NCBI RefSeq assembly: GCF_018403185.1
Contig: NZ_BOSE01000008.1
Span: forward strand, 62,001-126,000
Source: Paenibacillus montaniterrae
GTDB lineage: Bacteria > Bacillota > Bacilli > Paenibacillales > Paenibacillaceae
DNA length: 64,000 bases
Direction: 5' to 3'
Below are positions 25,543-34,682 of this stretch, piece after piece. Position 1 is the first letter of the stretch; each line of letters starts with the position of its first letter. A model generated the notes under the pieces. The model made no database searches, was not told the origin of the DNA, and saw nothing but the letters and a program-made list of their open reading frames with translations. The position numbers were made by a program, and so were the translations under genes.

Positions 25543-27522
25543 TTAGATGCCGAGCGCAGTCCATTCAATCGCTTCCAGCCGCAAGTCATCACTCGCTTTA
25601 AGCGCCACGGAGCTAAGCTCGCCTGTCCACGGCTCGCTTATGAGCAGCTCGCGTCCATACCAGAGCTGCAGCTGTCCGTCCTGCTTAAGCAAATGCACCG
25701 TGCCGCTGCGTTCGTCTGCCGCAACAGGCAGCACAAGGCTGATCTGCTGCTGTTGCGCCCCAGGCGCTGCTACCGCTGCAAGCTGCAGCGATGCTGCACC
25801 CAGCCTGCCCTGCACATCAAAGCGCAGCCTGCAAGCTTCTGCTGCAAATGGATTAAGCAGCTCAATTGCCGTTCCTCCTGCGCGCTTGCTCCCCTGCAGT
25901 GCAGCACCTTCTATTCGCCATGCTCCCTCTCGCGCGACGACATAAGCAAGCAGCGGCACAGCCGTATCCTCCGTCAGCGTCATATGGCCAGTCAAGGCCA
26001 CGCCTGCAAAGGCAGCGGCTGTATAATAGGTGGACAAGCCAAAGCATGGAAAGCATGGCTGCTCACCGCTACCTAGCGCATGCATGGTCGCTTTAAGCGT
26101 CAGTACGCCATCAAGATAAACCGCGATATGATTGCCTGTCACAGTCAGCAGCAGCTGGTGATAGGCATCAAAGCGAAAGCCCGCCGGCACGCTAACCGTT
26201 TGCGGCTCCAGCTGCATGCCAGCAAACACCTCATACAGGCCGATTGTGCCTTTGCCGACATCAAGCAGCACTTCAGCATACTGCTGCTCATTGCGGTATG
26301 CAACAACCGCGCCATACAGCCCGCCCATATGATGGGGCTGCCAGCGCATGTTCACTTCAAATGTTGCAGCGACGTAGCCTCGCTCCAGCAGCAATCTTCC
26401 TGTTCCTACAACACTTTGCTGCAACAGCTGCCGATTCCCTATATGCCACTGCCCGCTCTCAGCGCGCCAATCTGCACCAGGCGCTGCTCCATGTTGCCCA
26501 GCGAATAAATCGCGGAAGCCCGGCAGCGCCGGGGCTGTGCGCTCCTCATTGCTTGGACCGGGAACCCACATCTGCTCGCCAAGCCAAAACAGCGGATCAA
26601 TCCGCATTTGCCGGCGTTCTCCTTCAGCTTCGGATTTCTCACGCCCATGGTAAACGACCCAGTCGTCCACATTGTTCGGTGCTTTCACTACACTGTTGTG
26701 ACCAACACCTTCCACAAGGTCATCTTGGCGAAGCAGCGGCTGGTACGTCTGCTCATCAGGGTGCTTGGTCCATTTCAACTCAGCGATGGAAACTCCCTCC
26801 TCATGCTGCGCGGTGCTGTAGCCAATATAATAGTGCGGCTTCGTAAACGCATTGCCGCTGTACATCACATAGTGAACGCCGCGCCGCTGCAGGTAGAAGG
26901 CGCCCTCAATCGTATGCCAGTCTCGCCCATCGCCAAAGCGGTTGCGCTCGTAAATTTCTTCATCAAGCGTAGGCTTGACGATTAACCTTGGCTTGCCCTC
27001 CGGCGTAAATGGATCAAGCAAGCGATCCGCCAGTATAACGGTGCCCGGCCGCTCACGGTCTATGCCGAGCGTTTCGTTAGTGGAATAGAGCAGCAGCAGT
27101 CCGCCGTCGACATCCCGCACAACATGGGCGTCGATGGAAAAGGTATTGAACAATTGACGGCGGAATTGGAAGGGGCCCTCAGGCTGCTCTGAAACCGCTG
27201 CCTGCAAATATTCAACATGCACATCCTCCTCCCCACACGGGCGAGACGATACATATAAGTAAAACAAGCCGTTATCGTAAAAAACCGCCGGCGCCCAATA
27301 ATCGAACTGCCCTTGCTGCTGGTAGGCATATCCGAGATGGGTCCAGCTCACTAAATCTGTCGAGTGAAGCACGCTAACCCCACCGCCTGAGGTTGCGTAA
27401 GCGTAGTATTCACCATTGAATTTCAGCACGAACGGGTCCGGGTTGACCATAGGATTCAGCTCGCTGCAGGCCTGAGCTGCAGCGCTCGCCATAATAGGTA
27501 CGGGGTTTGTATATTTGCTCAT
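25543..27522 (-). CDS. Cytoplasmic GH43 family glycosidase
   Basis: A 659-residue protein without a signal peptide. The N-terminal propeller has GH43 acids D29 (VNPDPFVLKFNGEYY), D131 (FSIDAHVVRDVDGG) and E206 (HTIEGAFYLQRRG). The C-terminal 300 residues form beta-sandwich-like regions (VAATFEVNMRWQPHHMGGLY; YHQLLLTVTGNHIAVYLDG) resembling concanavalin-type domains. It would act on imported oligosaccharides as an arabinofuranosidase or xylosidase. GGAGG precedes the ATG. It is transcribed towards the importer operon with a 117-base gap, so it may lead the same transcript. Confidence 0.85.
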   Translation of the reverse strand: MSKYTNPVPIMASAAAQACSELNPMVNPDPFVLKFNGEYYAYATSGGGVSVLHSTDLVSWTHLGYAYQQQGQFDYWAPAVFYDNGLFYLYVSSRPCGEEDVHVEYLQAAVSEQPEGPFQFRRQLFNTFSIDAHVVRDVDGGLLLLYSTNETLGIDRERPGTVILADRLLDPFTPEGKPRLIVKPTLDEEIYERNRFGDGRDWHTIEGAFYLQRRGVHYVMYSGNAFTKPHYYIGYSTAQHEEGVSIAELKWTKHPDEQTYQPLLRQDDLVEGVGHNSVVKAPNNVDDWVVYHGREKSEAEGERRQMRIDPLFWLGEQMWVPGPSNEERTAPALPGFRDLFAGQHGAAPGADWRAESGQWHIGNRQLLQQSVVGTGRLLLERGYVAATFEVNMRWQPHHMGGLYGAVVAYRNEQQYAEVLLDVGKGTIGLYEVFAGMQLEPQTVSVPAGFRFDAYHQLLLTVTGNHIAVYLDGVLTLKATMHALGSGEQPCFPCFGLSTYYTAAAFAGVALTGHMTLTEDTAVPLLAYVVAREGAWRIEGAALQGSKRAGGTAIELLNPFAAEACRLRFDVQGRLGAASLQLAAVAAPGAQQQQISLVLPVAADERSGTVHLLKQDGQLQLWYGRELLISEPWTGELSSVALKASDDLRLEAIEWTALGI

Positions 27523-27762
27523 CGATATTCCTCCAAGTCTATTAGCTGCAAATTTGCGAGAGGAGGCTCACAGCCCAGCCTCTTTCTTCTCTTCGCTAAA
27601 GTATAGCGAGCGGCATACAGGTCAGGACAGCTCGCATCTTTGGAGGTTATGGACGTATTTTTGGAAATGCTGCTTTATTGCAAACAATATGTCCAGAGCT
27701 TACAAAAAATCGACCTGTTTTCATTGGCTGGAACATGATTGACTGAAAGCAGATGCGCGAAT

Positions 27763-27776
27763 TGAAAGCGCATACT
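27763..27776 (+). promoter_or_regulatory. Candidate cre (CcpA) site before the secreted GH43 gene
   Basis: The core TGAAAGCGCATACT matches the 16-base consensus WTGNAANCGNWNNCAW at all fixed positions but one when the flanking bases are included. It lies just ahead of the ribosome-binding site of the gene starting at 27798, suited to carbon catabolite repression. Confidence 0.45.
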
Positions 27777-27797
27777 TTAAGGAAGGGGTTGAAGCGA

Positions 27798-29648
27798 ATG
27801 AAGCTGGATTACCGCTCCTGGAGCAAGCTCAGCAGCCGAGCGCTGGCGGCGCTGCTGTTTATCGCATTGCTGCTGCCGGCAGGAGGCGCTGAGGCAGCAA
27901 CGCAGCAGAGCAATTTTTACAATGTTATTATGCAGGATGGAGCCGACCCTTGGGTTTACCGACATACAGATGGATATTACTACTTCACTAAAACAACCGG
28001 AAACAACGTAACGATTTGGAAAAGCGCCAGCTTGACTGGCATTGACGCAGCTGCGACGCGCGTCATTGAAACAGGCTGCTGCAGCATATGGGCGCCAGAG
28101 ATCCATTACATTAATGGGGCATGGTACATTTATTACGCCAAGGACGACGGCGACAATGTCAATCATCGCATGTATGTAATGGAAAACACCTCAGCCGATC
28201 CGATGCAGGGTACCTGGGTCAATAAAGGACAAATTACCGATCCGACTAATAAATGGGCAATTGACGGCACAGTGCTGCAGGTTGGGAGCCAGTTGTACTT
28301 CATATGGTCGGGCTGGGAGGGTGATGTCAATGTACGGCAAAACCTATACATTGCTGCAATGAGCAATCCGTGGACGATCAGCTCCAATCGGGTTGAAATC
28401 GCTCGCCCGACCTACAGCTGGGAAACGAATCATTCGCCTCATGTCAACGAAGGGCCGCAAGTAATTGTGCGCAACGGCGTCATCAATCTTGTCTATTCCG
28501 CCAGCGGCAGCTGGACCAACGATTATTGCCTCGGGCTCATTACTGCAAGCACAAGCAGCAATTTGCTGTCCGCTTCCTCCTGGACAAAACGCAGCCAGCC
28601 TATTTTCTCCTCAGCTAACGGCCTGTATGGTCCAGGCCATCATTCGTTCACCGTGTCGCCCGACGGCAAGGAGGATTGGATCATTTATCATGTGGCCAAA
28701 TATAACAATGCTGGCTGGAATCGGGAAATTCGCGCTCAGCGCTTTACGTGGAACCCCGACAATACGCCTAATTTAGGTACGCCTCTGCCGCCAAATACAC
28801 CGATTGCTCTGCCTTCAGGCGAATCACAGCGCGTACGCTATGAAGCTGAGGAAGGAACATTCGGCGGCGGTGCCTATGCTTCGCCTGGACCGGGCAGCTC
28901 AGGAGGCAGCAAAGCCGGGCATATTGATACAGCGGCCAGCTTTGTAGAATTCTCAGTCTATGCAGCAGCGGCCGGCGAATACATCCTGTCGGCGCGCACG
29001 GGAAATGGTACTGCAGGCGGCGGCTGGTCGAATTTAAATATTGCGATCAACGGCACGACCTCGCCGTTTCATGTGACGAACAAGGGCTGGGACAATTGGG
29101 GACTGTCTACAATTCGTACCCAGCTGCATGCAGGCTGGAATACGGTGCGATTTACGAAAGGAAACGGCTATGCGGAAATTGACTTCTTTGACCTTATGCC
29201 CGCCGAGCCTGCCGCATTGACCGGCTCTGTCTACAAGCTGATTAATCCAAACAGCGGCAAGGCGCTGGATGTTGCTGGAGGCGGCACGGCCAACGGCACG
29301 AATGTGCAAATTTGGGAGGATAACAACAGCACCGCGCAGGAATGGCGCATCACGAGCCTTGGCGACGGCGCATATACGTTGATCAATACGAATAGCGGCA
29401 AAGCGCTGGATGTCGCAGGCACAGGCACTGCTGATGGCACCAATGTTCATATTTGGCAGGACTATGGCGGCAACGCGGCACAGCGCTGGGCATTGATTCG
29501 CAGCAACAATGGCTGGAAGCTGATCAATCCGAACAGCGGCAAGGCGCTGGATGTTGCAGGCAGTGGAAGTGCCAATGGCACAAACGTTCACATTTGGAGC
29601 GACTACGGCAATGCTGCGCAGACATGGCAGTTGCAGCGGAAATATTAA
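27798..29648 (+). CDS. Secreted GH43 enzyme with CBM and ricin-type lectin domain
   Basis: A 616-residue exported enzyme. The signal peptide covers about residues 1-34 (LAALLFIALLLPAGGAEA). The GH43 propeller follows with D50 (GADPW), D156 (KWAIDGTV) and E218 (VNEGPQVI). Next is a CBM6/35-like module (YEAEEGTFGGG, about 340-470). The last 140 residues are three ricin-B-type repeats, each with NSGKALDVAG and ending in AQEW, AQRW or AQTW. The catalytic half is close to the GH43 at 20542. It probably trims arabinose from arabinan or arabinoxylan outside the cell. The ATG at 27798 follows AAGGGG. Confidence 0.9.
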   Translation: MKLDYRSWSKLSSRALAALLFIALLLPAGGAEAATQQSNFYNVIMQDGADPWVYRHTDGYYYFTKTTGNNVTIWKSASLTGIDAAATRVIETGCCSIWAPEIHYINGAWYIYYAKDDGDNVNHRMYVMENTSADPMQGTWVNKGQITDPTNKWAIDGTVLQVGSQLYFIWSGWEGDVNVRQNLYIAAMSNPWTISSNRVEIARPTYSWETNHSPHVNEGPQVIVRNGVINLVYSASGSWTNDYCLGLITASTSSNLLSASSWTKRSQPIFSSANGLYGPGHHSFTVSPDGKEDWIIYHVAKYNNAGWNREIRAQRFTWNPDNTPNLGTPLPPNTPIALPSGESQRVRYEAEEGTFGGGAYASPGPGSSGGSKAGHIDTAASFVEFSVYAAAAGEYILSARTGNGTAGGGWSNLNIAINGTTSPFHVTNKGWDNWGLSTIRTQLHAGWNTVRFTKGNGYAEIDFFDLMPAEPAALTGSVYKLINPNSGKALDVAGGGTANGTNVQIWEDNNSTAQEWRITSLGDGAYTLINTNSGKALDVAGTGTADGTNVHIWQDYGGNAAQRWALIRSNNGWKLINPNSGKALDVAGSGSANGTNVHIWSDYGNAAQTWQLQRKY

Positions 29649-29669
29649 GCAGCGCTCTCTTATACTGGT

Positions 29670-29709
29670 TAAAAAGGCACAAGCTTACGAAATTAGTAGG
29701 CTTGTGCCT
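29670..29709. terminator. Bidirectional terminator
   Basis: A ten-base stem AGGCACAAGC (29675-29684) with GCTTGTGCCT (29700-29709). Five T follow on the minus strand, so it fits the convergent binding-protein gene ending at 29745; the plus side is less T-rich but may serve the GH43 gene. Confidence 0.7.
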
Positions 29710-29744
29710 CTTAACCTTCTATTACTATGGTCTTTACAGCTCTC

Positions 29745-31505
29745 TTATTTATATATCGTAAAGACGGTGTTGGTCGTTTGCTCAGCTTGCCAGTTGATGA
29801 CTTCATCATAGCCCAAGCCCTTTGCTTTCTCGAGCATCTCCTGCTTCAAGCTGTCGAACTCTGCCTCGTCCTTGGCGAACATCATCTTCCATGAATATTC
29901 CTTGATCACTTTGCCGACCTGGCTTCGTTTAAGCTTAATATCCGACGGCTCCTCCACTGGCGCCTGACCGTTAAAGAACGATTTTGAGACCGCTACCTGA
30001 TTGTTTTTAACGAACAATTCCTTGTCGGTTAGTACACCCATAGTGTCTTGCCAGCTCTTTTTCACTGGATCAGGGTCGCGCGTCAGCTCGGATGTCCATA
30101 GCTTGTAATCATACGGCTCTCCAGTGTTCGGATTGATCTGTGACAAGGCGAGGGTAGTATTGTTCAGCTTTCCGAAGTTGCCGGCACCGTCGCTCCATAT
30201 ACCGCCGCCATACTCTTCTGGTACAGGTGTATCGCCGTTGTACATCGCCTGTAATCCGTATTCGGTCAATACAGGTTTTCCGTTATCATCCAAATCCCAG
30301 GCAAGTCCCTTAGGCCCCCAGAAGCCTTCCATGATTCCATCGGGCGAGAACATCCAATCGAGCAATGCCATGACGCGTTCCGGATGCTTTGTCTTCGCTC
30401 CAATTGACCAAAGCCAGTTGCCGCCATAAGGATTAAATCCAGATGAGTAAATATTCTGCTCCTCGAAGGGAACGAGAGCAAAGCCTTTGCCTGCTGCTGT
30501 ATTCTCCGGTGTATTATAGGCAGGCGTCAACCAAGGAAACTGTGCGAACAGCACTTGACCATCCTTGAATTTGTTGGAGACATCTCCGAATGTTTGAGTC
30601 AGCGAATCAGGATCAAGCAGCCCCATCTGATTGGCATCGAAATAGAACTTTAAGCCCTTCATATAATAGCTTTCATCGTCCAGAATCGGCTGATAATCTG
30701 GTTCGTCGGCCTTGACGAGAATCAAGGCGCCCGGATTGAACCCGTCACTTTCTGAATAGCCATGGAATTGCGCAGTCACCTTGGCTAATGTGGAGAATTC
30801 CCCATCCCAATCCGACCACAATGAGAAGCCGTATGTCTTCTTGCCGGAATCCGACTTCGGCTGCAGCTCCTGCATCTGCTTCAGCAGCGGTAAATAATCA
30901 TCGAGCGTCTTGATCGTCGGACTGCCCAGTTGTTGGTATAGGTCCCAACGAAGATAAGGTCCGAACGTCATCTCCGCTCCTTCACTTGGGCCATCGCCAC
31001 TTCCGATACTATGGCCGATGCCGTAAATGGCCGTTCCGTCCCCATATTGCTGGCGATTGGCTTCCAATGCCTCGGGTGCAAAGTTCATAATATTTTTACC
31101 GTATGTTTCAAGCAGATCATCCTTTGTCCAGTCCAGCAGCAGTCCGCCCTTGATCGCATCAGTGTAGTCTTTGCCGCCCATGCCAACAATAAGATCTCCA
31201 AGATCGCCCGAAGCCATTTGCGTGGCGACTCTCCCTTCTACTCCACCCTGGATAATATTCAGATTAATATTAAATTTATCCTTGACCAGCTTGGCGAACC
31301 ATCCAGGCTGCGGACCAGCATAGTTAGCAAGGACGGAGAACACATTTAGCGTAACCTCTGGTTCTTGCGACCAGTCAACCTCACCGTTTTCTCCAATGCT
31401 TGCTGGATTATTTGATGTTTGATTACTTTTGCTGCAAGCGGTCACGAAGATCAGTACAAGACACACCAAGATGATAAAAGTGGGCCATTTCTTTTTTATT
31501 AACAT
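29745..31505 (-). CDS. Extracellular solute-binding lipoprotein of importer 2
   Basis: A 586-residue binding protein with a lipoprotein signal (MLIKKKWPTFIILVCLVLIF, lipobox VTAC). Its size and features such as FNPYGGNWLWSIGAKTKHPE place it with the large LipO/YtcQ-type binding proteins that work with LplB/LplC permeases. It is the last gene of a minus-strand operon behind two permeases. The neighbouring rhamnogalacturonan lyase suggests pectin-derived oligosaccharides as ligand; this is inference. GGGGAG precedes the ATG. Confidence 0.87.
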   Translation of the reverse strand: MLIKKKWPTFIILVCLVLIFVTACSKSNQTSNNPASIGENGEVDWSQEPEVTLNVFSVLANYAGPQPGWFAKLVKDKFNINLNIIQGGVEGRVATQMASGDLGDLIVGMGGKDYTDAIKGGLLLDWTKDDLLETYGKNIMNFAPEALEANRQQYGDGTAIYGIGHSIGSGDGPSEGAEMTFGPYLRWDLYQQLGSPTIKTLDDYLPLLKQMQELQPKSDSGKKTYGFSLWSDWDGEFSTLAKVTAQFHGYSESDGFNPGALILVKADEPDYQPILDDESYYMKGLKFYFDANQMGLLDPDSLTQTFGDVSNKFKDGQVLFAQFPWLTPAYNTPENTAAGKGFALVPFEEQNIYSSGFNPYGGNWLWSIGAKTKHPERVMALLDWMFSPDGIMEGFWGPKGLAWDLDDNGKPVLTEYGLQAMYNGDTPVPEEYGGGIWSDGAGNFGKLNNTTLALSQINPNTGEPYDYKLWTSELTRDPDPVKKSWQDTMGVLTDKELFVKNNQVAVSKSFFNGQAPVEEPSDIKLKRSQVGKVIKEYSWKMMFAKDEAEFDSLKQEMLEKAKGLGYDEVINWQAEQTTNTVFTIYK

Positions 31506-31615
31506 GCTTATTCCAACTCCCCTATAATTTTAATGATAATGATGCTCCGCTGTTTTGCCCGATTGCCTTGCCGCTCACCCCCCTTCAATCCCATAAAGAT
31601 GCATCATGTAGGTAA

Positions 31616-32506
31616 CTAACCTTTGACTGCTCCGATCATGATGCCTTTGACGAAGAAACGCTGGAAGAAAGGATAGACAAGCAAGATCGGAACTACGACA
31701 ATCATCGTAACTGTAGTCCGTATAGATGTAGCTGTCGGCATCATGGACAGATCCAAGCGCGTCGATCCTCCAGTCTGTCTCATAATCTCAGCCACCGACG
31801 TCGCTTCGTTCAAGTAGCGCCACAAAATAAACTGCAGCGTGTACAGTCTCTGATCGGTTACCAGAAACAGCGTGTCATAAAATTGGTTCCACTGCCCGAC
31901 TGCGGAGAAAATCGCGATCGTAGCGAGGATCGGTGTAATCAGCGGCATGATGATTTTCCAGAAGACCGTAAAATAACCGGCACCGTCTATTTGAGCCGAC
32001 TCCTGAAGGGAAATCGGCGTTGATTCCACATACGTCTTGACCAGAATGATGTAAAATGGTGATACGATCGCTGGCAAGAGATACGCTAAAAAATTGTTAA
32101 GCAAGCCGAGATTGCGCATAATCAAATACCAAGGAATTAGACCAGCGTTAAAATACATCGTAATGACAAGGAAGCGATACCAGAATCGACGTCCCCACAT
32201 CTCTTGTTTCGTAAATAGATAGCCAAGAAAGCCTGAGGCCGCAACGGTCAACAGCGTGCCGATAACCGTTCGTCCTAATGACACCAGCGCAGCCTGTCCA
32301 AACCCGGGAATTTGAAATACTTGGGCATAATTGGATAAATGAATTTCTATCGGGTAAAACATCACCAGTCCTCTACTGCTCAAGTCGTTGTTGCTAATCG
32401 TATTGATGAACAAGTAATAGAAGGGGAAGAAGCAGGTTAAGGTAAACAAAGCCAGTACAGTATAGTTAATAATGTCGAAAAAGCTGATCTTACTTCTAAT
32501 CGCCAT
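31616..32506 (-). CDS. LplC/YtcP-type sugar ABC transporter permease
   Basis: A 296-residue permease with six spans and an EAA loop ISLQESAQIDGAGYFTVFWK. The C-terminal FFVKGIMIGAVKG is typical of the YtcP/LplC group. It is 26 bases behind the partner permease gene and ahead of the binding-protein gene. AAGGAG precedes the ATG. Expected role: one half of the membrane channel of importer 2. Confidence 0.9.
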   Translation of the reverse strand: MAIRSKISFFDIINYTVLALFTLTCFFPFYYLFINTISNNDLSSRGLVMFYPIEIHLSNYAQVFQIPGFGQAALVSLGRTVIGTLLTVAASGFLGYLFTKQEMWGRRFWYRFLVITMYFNAGLIPWYLIMRNLGLLNNFLAYLLPAIVSPFYIILVKTYVESTPISLQESAQIDGAGYFTVFWKIIMPLITPILATIAIFSAVGQWNQFYDTLFLVTDQRLYTLQFILWRYLNEATSVAEIMRQTGGSTRLDLSMMPTATSIRTTVTMIVVVPILLVYPFFQRFFVKGIMIGAVKG

Positions 32507-32532
32507 AAGAGAATTCTCCTTTCTTTGCCCTT

Positions 32533-33489
32533 CTAAATAATCGTTTCACCGCGCACTGCTTTCGACAAACCATTGGCTAAAAACAGAAGAAACAGGCTAA
32601 CGAAAGATTTCATAATGCTGACGGCTGTCGCGAAACCAAAATTGGACCCTGTTATTCCAACGTTGTATACATAGAGATCCAGCACCTCGATATTGCTCAT
32701 GTTCATCGCGTTAGCAAATATAAAATATTGCTCCATCCCATTGTTGATGAAGTTCGCTATCGACAGCACGAGCAGGACAAAGAACGTAGGCATAATGCCT
32801 GGTATCGTCACATGCCAAATCTGGCGGAAGCGGCTTGCTCCATCAACTTTGGCCGCTTCATATAACTCCTGGTCAATTCCGGTAATAGCTGCAATATACA
32901 TAATTGCTCCCCAGCCAAGTCCCTTCCAGACTCCCCATAATGTCATCGCTAACCAGGTGTGCTGGTTGGAAGCAAGGATGTTTGTCGGCTCCTCGATCCA
33001 ACCGAGGCTCATCAGAACGTTGTTAAGAAAACCGCCATCGACCGAGAACAACATGAAGGCAAACGAGTACACCAATACCCAGCTAATAAAATTAGGCAGC
33101 GTCGTAAACGTTTGCACGATTTTCTTGAACGATGCATTTCTGACTTCTGTTAACATAATGGCAAAGATAACTGGCAATACCGATGTCAATATGCCAAGTG
33201 AGCTGATCGCAAATGTATTGCGCAGCACACGAACCATCTCCGATCGCTGTACCTCATTGGAAAACATCGCTGTGAACCAGTGGAAACCAACAAAATCGCT
33301 TTTGGAGAGCGGAATCCCTGGTCGATAATCATAGAATGCATAGATCCAACCGCCTAATGGCAAGTAAGAGAAAATAAACACCAGCACTAGAAAAGGACAC
33401 GCCATCAAAAAAAGCCAATGCTTGCTTTTAATTTGAAAACGCTCTCTAATTGGTGTTGAGGTGGACGCTTGGCTCGGACCAACTTGCAT
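32533..33489 (-). CDS. LplB/YteP-type sugar ABC transporter permease
   Basis: A 318-residue permease with six spans, the LplB-like stretch FLPLG-type FSYLPLGGWIYAFYDYRPG and the EAA loop ELYEAAKVDGASRFRQIWHV. It is the first gene of the importer 2 operon and is divergent from an AraC gene, which probably controls it. AAGGAGGAG precedes the ATG. A cre-like sequence lies inside the first 60 bases of its coding region. Confidence 0.9.
   Translation of the reverse strand: MQVGPSQASTSTPIRERFQIKSKHWLFLMACPFLVLVFIFSYLPLGGWIYAFYDYRPGIPLSKSDFVGFHWFTAMFSNEVQRSEMVRVLRNTFAISSLGILTSVLPVIFAIMLTEVRNASFKKIVQTFTTLPNFISWVLVYSFAFMLFSVDGGFLNNVLMSLGWIEEPTNILASNQHTWLAMTLWGVWKGLGWGAIMYIAAITGIDQELYEAAKVDGASRFRQIWHVTIPGIMPTFFVLLVLSIANFINNGMEQYFIFANAMNMSNIEVLDLYVYNVGITGSNFGFATAVSIMKSFVSLFLLFLANGLSKAVRGETII
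33433..33448 (+). promoter_or_regulatory. Candidate cre site inside the start of the permease gene
   Basis: TTGAAAACGCTCTCTA matches the 16-base cre consensus at all but one fixed position. It lies 41-56 bases inside the gene for the first importer 2 permease, a position where CcpA can block elongation. Chance occurrence in coding sequence is possible. Confidence 0.35.
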
Positions 33490-33647
33490 AGTACTCCTCC
33501 TTAAACTGAGTCATCTGTAAAAGTGTTTTTTTCAACACGGTCAAGTAAGTATCATTCTAGCGTACTTTCTATCGACAAAACCTTGAAAATATAGACAAAA
33601 AGTAGCATTATATAGATATAATGGTGTATAAGAGGGAGAGGGTATTA

Positions 33648-34553
33648 ATGCAGGATTTTTATTTGCAGTGGTTTACTAATGATGAGCAGTTTCCTTTCTT
33701 TATCCAGTATGGCGGTCATGATGAAGATATGTACCTGCATAAGCATTACGACTTCTCCGAGCTTGTCATCGTCTTAAAGGGCAATGCTGTACATGTTGTC
33801 AACAGTCACTCTTATTTTGTCAAGAAAGGAGATGTATTCGTCATTAATGGCGATACGCTCCACGCTTACAAGGATCCTCATCAGTTCAGAATTTGCAACA
33901 TCATGTATCGGCCAGAGATGTTAACCTATGCAGGCTCTGATCTGAAAAGTATTAATGGATACCAGGCTCTGTTCATTCTGGGACCGCATTATCGCAACAT
34001 CCATCACTATGAGAGCAGGTTAAGCCTGCCGATCCCTAACCTGGAATATGTTTCATCATTGATTGACATTATGATTAGAGAATATGAAGGGAAACCGCAA
34101 GCCTATCAAACCATGCTGGCCTCGTTGTTTACAGAAATGGTCGTATACTTATCCAGACAATACGACAGTCAAGAGGTTGGCATGCACAGCCATATCATGC
34201 GTCTGGCCAATGCCATCTCCTTCATGGAGGATCATTATCTCGAACCGATCTCTCTTGAAGATATTGCACGCCACTCTGATATATCAGTCAGACATCTGAA
34301 TCGAATCTTTCGCACCTATTACCAGACAACGCCGATTTCCTATCTGCTTCATCTGCGTCTGGAGCATGCCTGCATGCTGCTGAAAAATACACATCTTTCT
34401 ATTACAGAAGTCTCTTATAAAAGCGGATTTAATGACAGCAATTATTTCACCAGGCTATTTCGCAAAGCATACGGCATATCTCCAAAATTATTTCGAAACC
34501 AAAAAATTGAATGTACGGGGAGTCAATTTCCGCTGAAAACTCTATTTTTATGA
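33648..34553 (+). CDS. AraC family regulator with cupin sensor domain
   Basis: A 301-residue regulator starting at the ATG at 33648 (GGGAGAGGG upstream). The N-terminal cupin (HKHYDFSELVIVLKGNAVHV; KKGDVFVINGDTLHAY) probably binds a sugar. The C-terminal double helix-turn-helix is LEDIARHSDISVRHLNRIFR and ITEVSYKSGFNDSNYFTRLF. Divergent from importer 2 and upstream of the rhamnogalacturonan lyase gene, it is the likely local activator of both. This pattern is like RhaS/YesS-type pectin regulators. Confidence 0.87.
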   Translation: MQDFYLQWFTNDEQFPFFIQYGGHDEDMYLHKHYDFSELVIVLKGNAVHVVNSHSYFVKKGDVFVINGDTLHAYKDPHQFRICNIMYRPEMLTYAGSDLKSINGYQALFILGPHYRNIHHYESRLSLPIPNLEYVSSLIDIMIREYEGKPQAYQTMLASLFTEMVVYLSRQYDSQEVGMHSHIMRLANAISFMEDHYLEPISLEDIARHSDISVRHLNRIFRTYYQTTPISYLLHLRLEHACMLLKNTHLSITEVSYKSGFNDSNYFTRLFRKAYGISPKLFRNQKIECTGSQFPLKTLFL

Positions 34554-34622
34554 ATAAATTAACATAAAGGCTAATAATATCATGATGAACAACAGCGCAG
34601 GTGTATTTTTACTACTGCATAA

Positions 34623-34636
34623 TGTAAGCGCTGTAC
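34623..34636 (+). promoter_or_regulatory. Candidate cre site upstream of the PL4 lyase gene
   Basis: TGTAAGCGCTGTAC agrees with the central part of the cre consensus and differs at two positions near its end. It lies about 50 bases before the lyase start codon, where CcpA could block expression. Confidence 0.4.
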
Positions 34637-34682
34637 TGGCATGGTTCATCATTTTATTGAGGAAAATGGAGGGATTGGCTTA

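Noticed and set aside
27060..27329. Minus-strand frame inside the GH43 gene in another register
   Set aside because: It is a shadow of the GH43 coding sequence and has no motif of its own.
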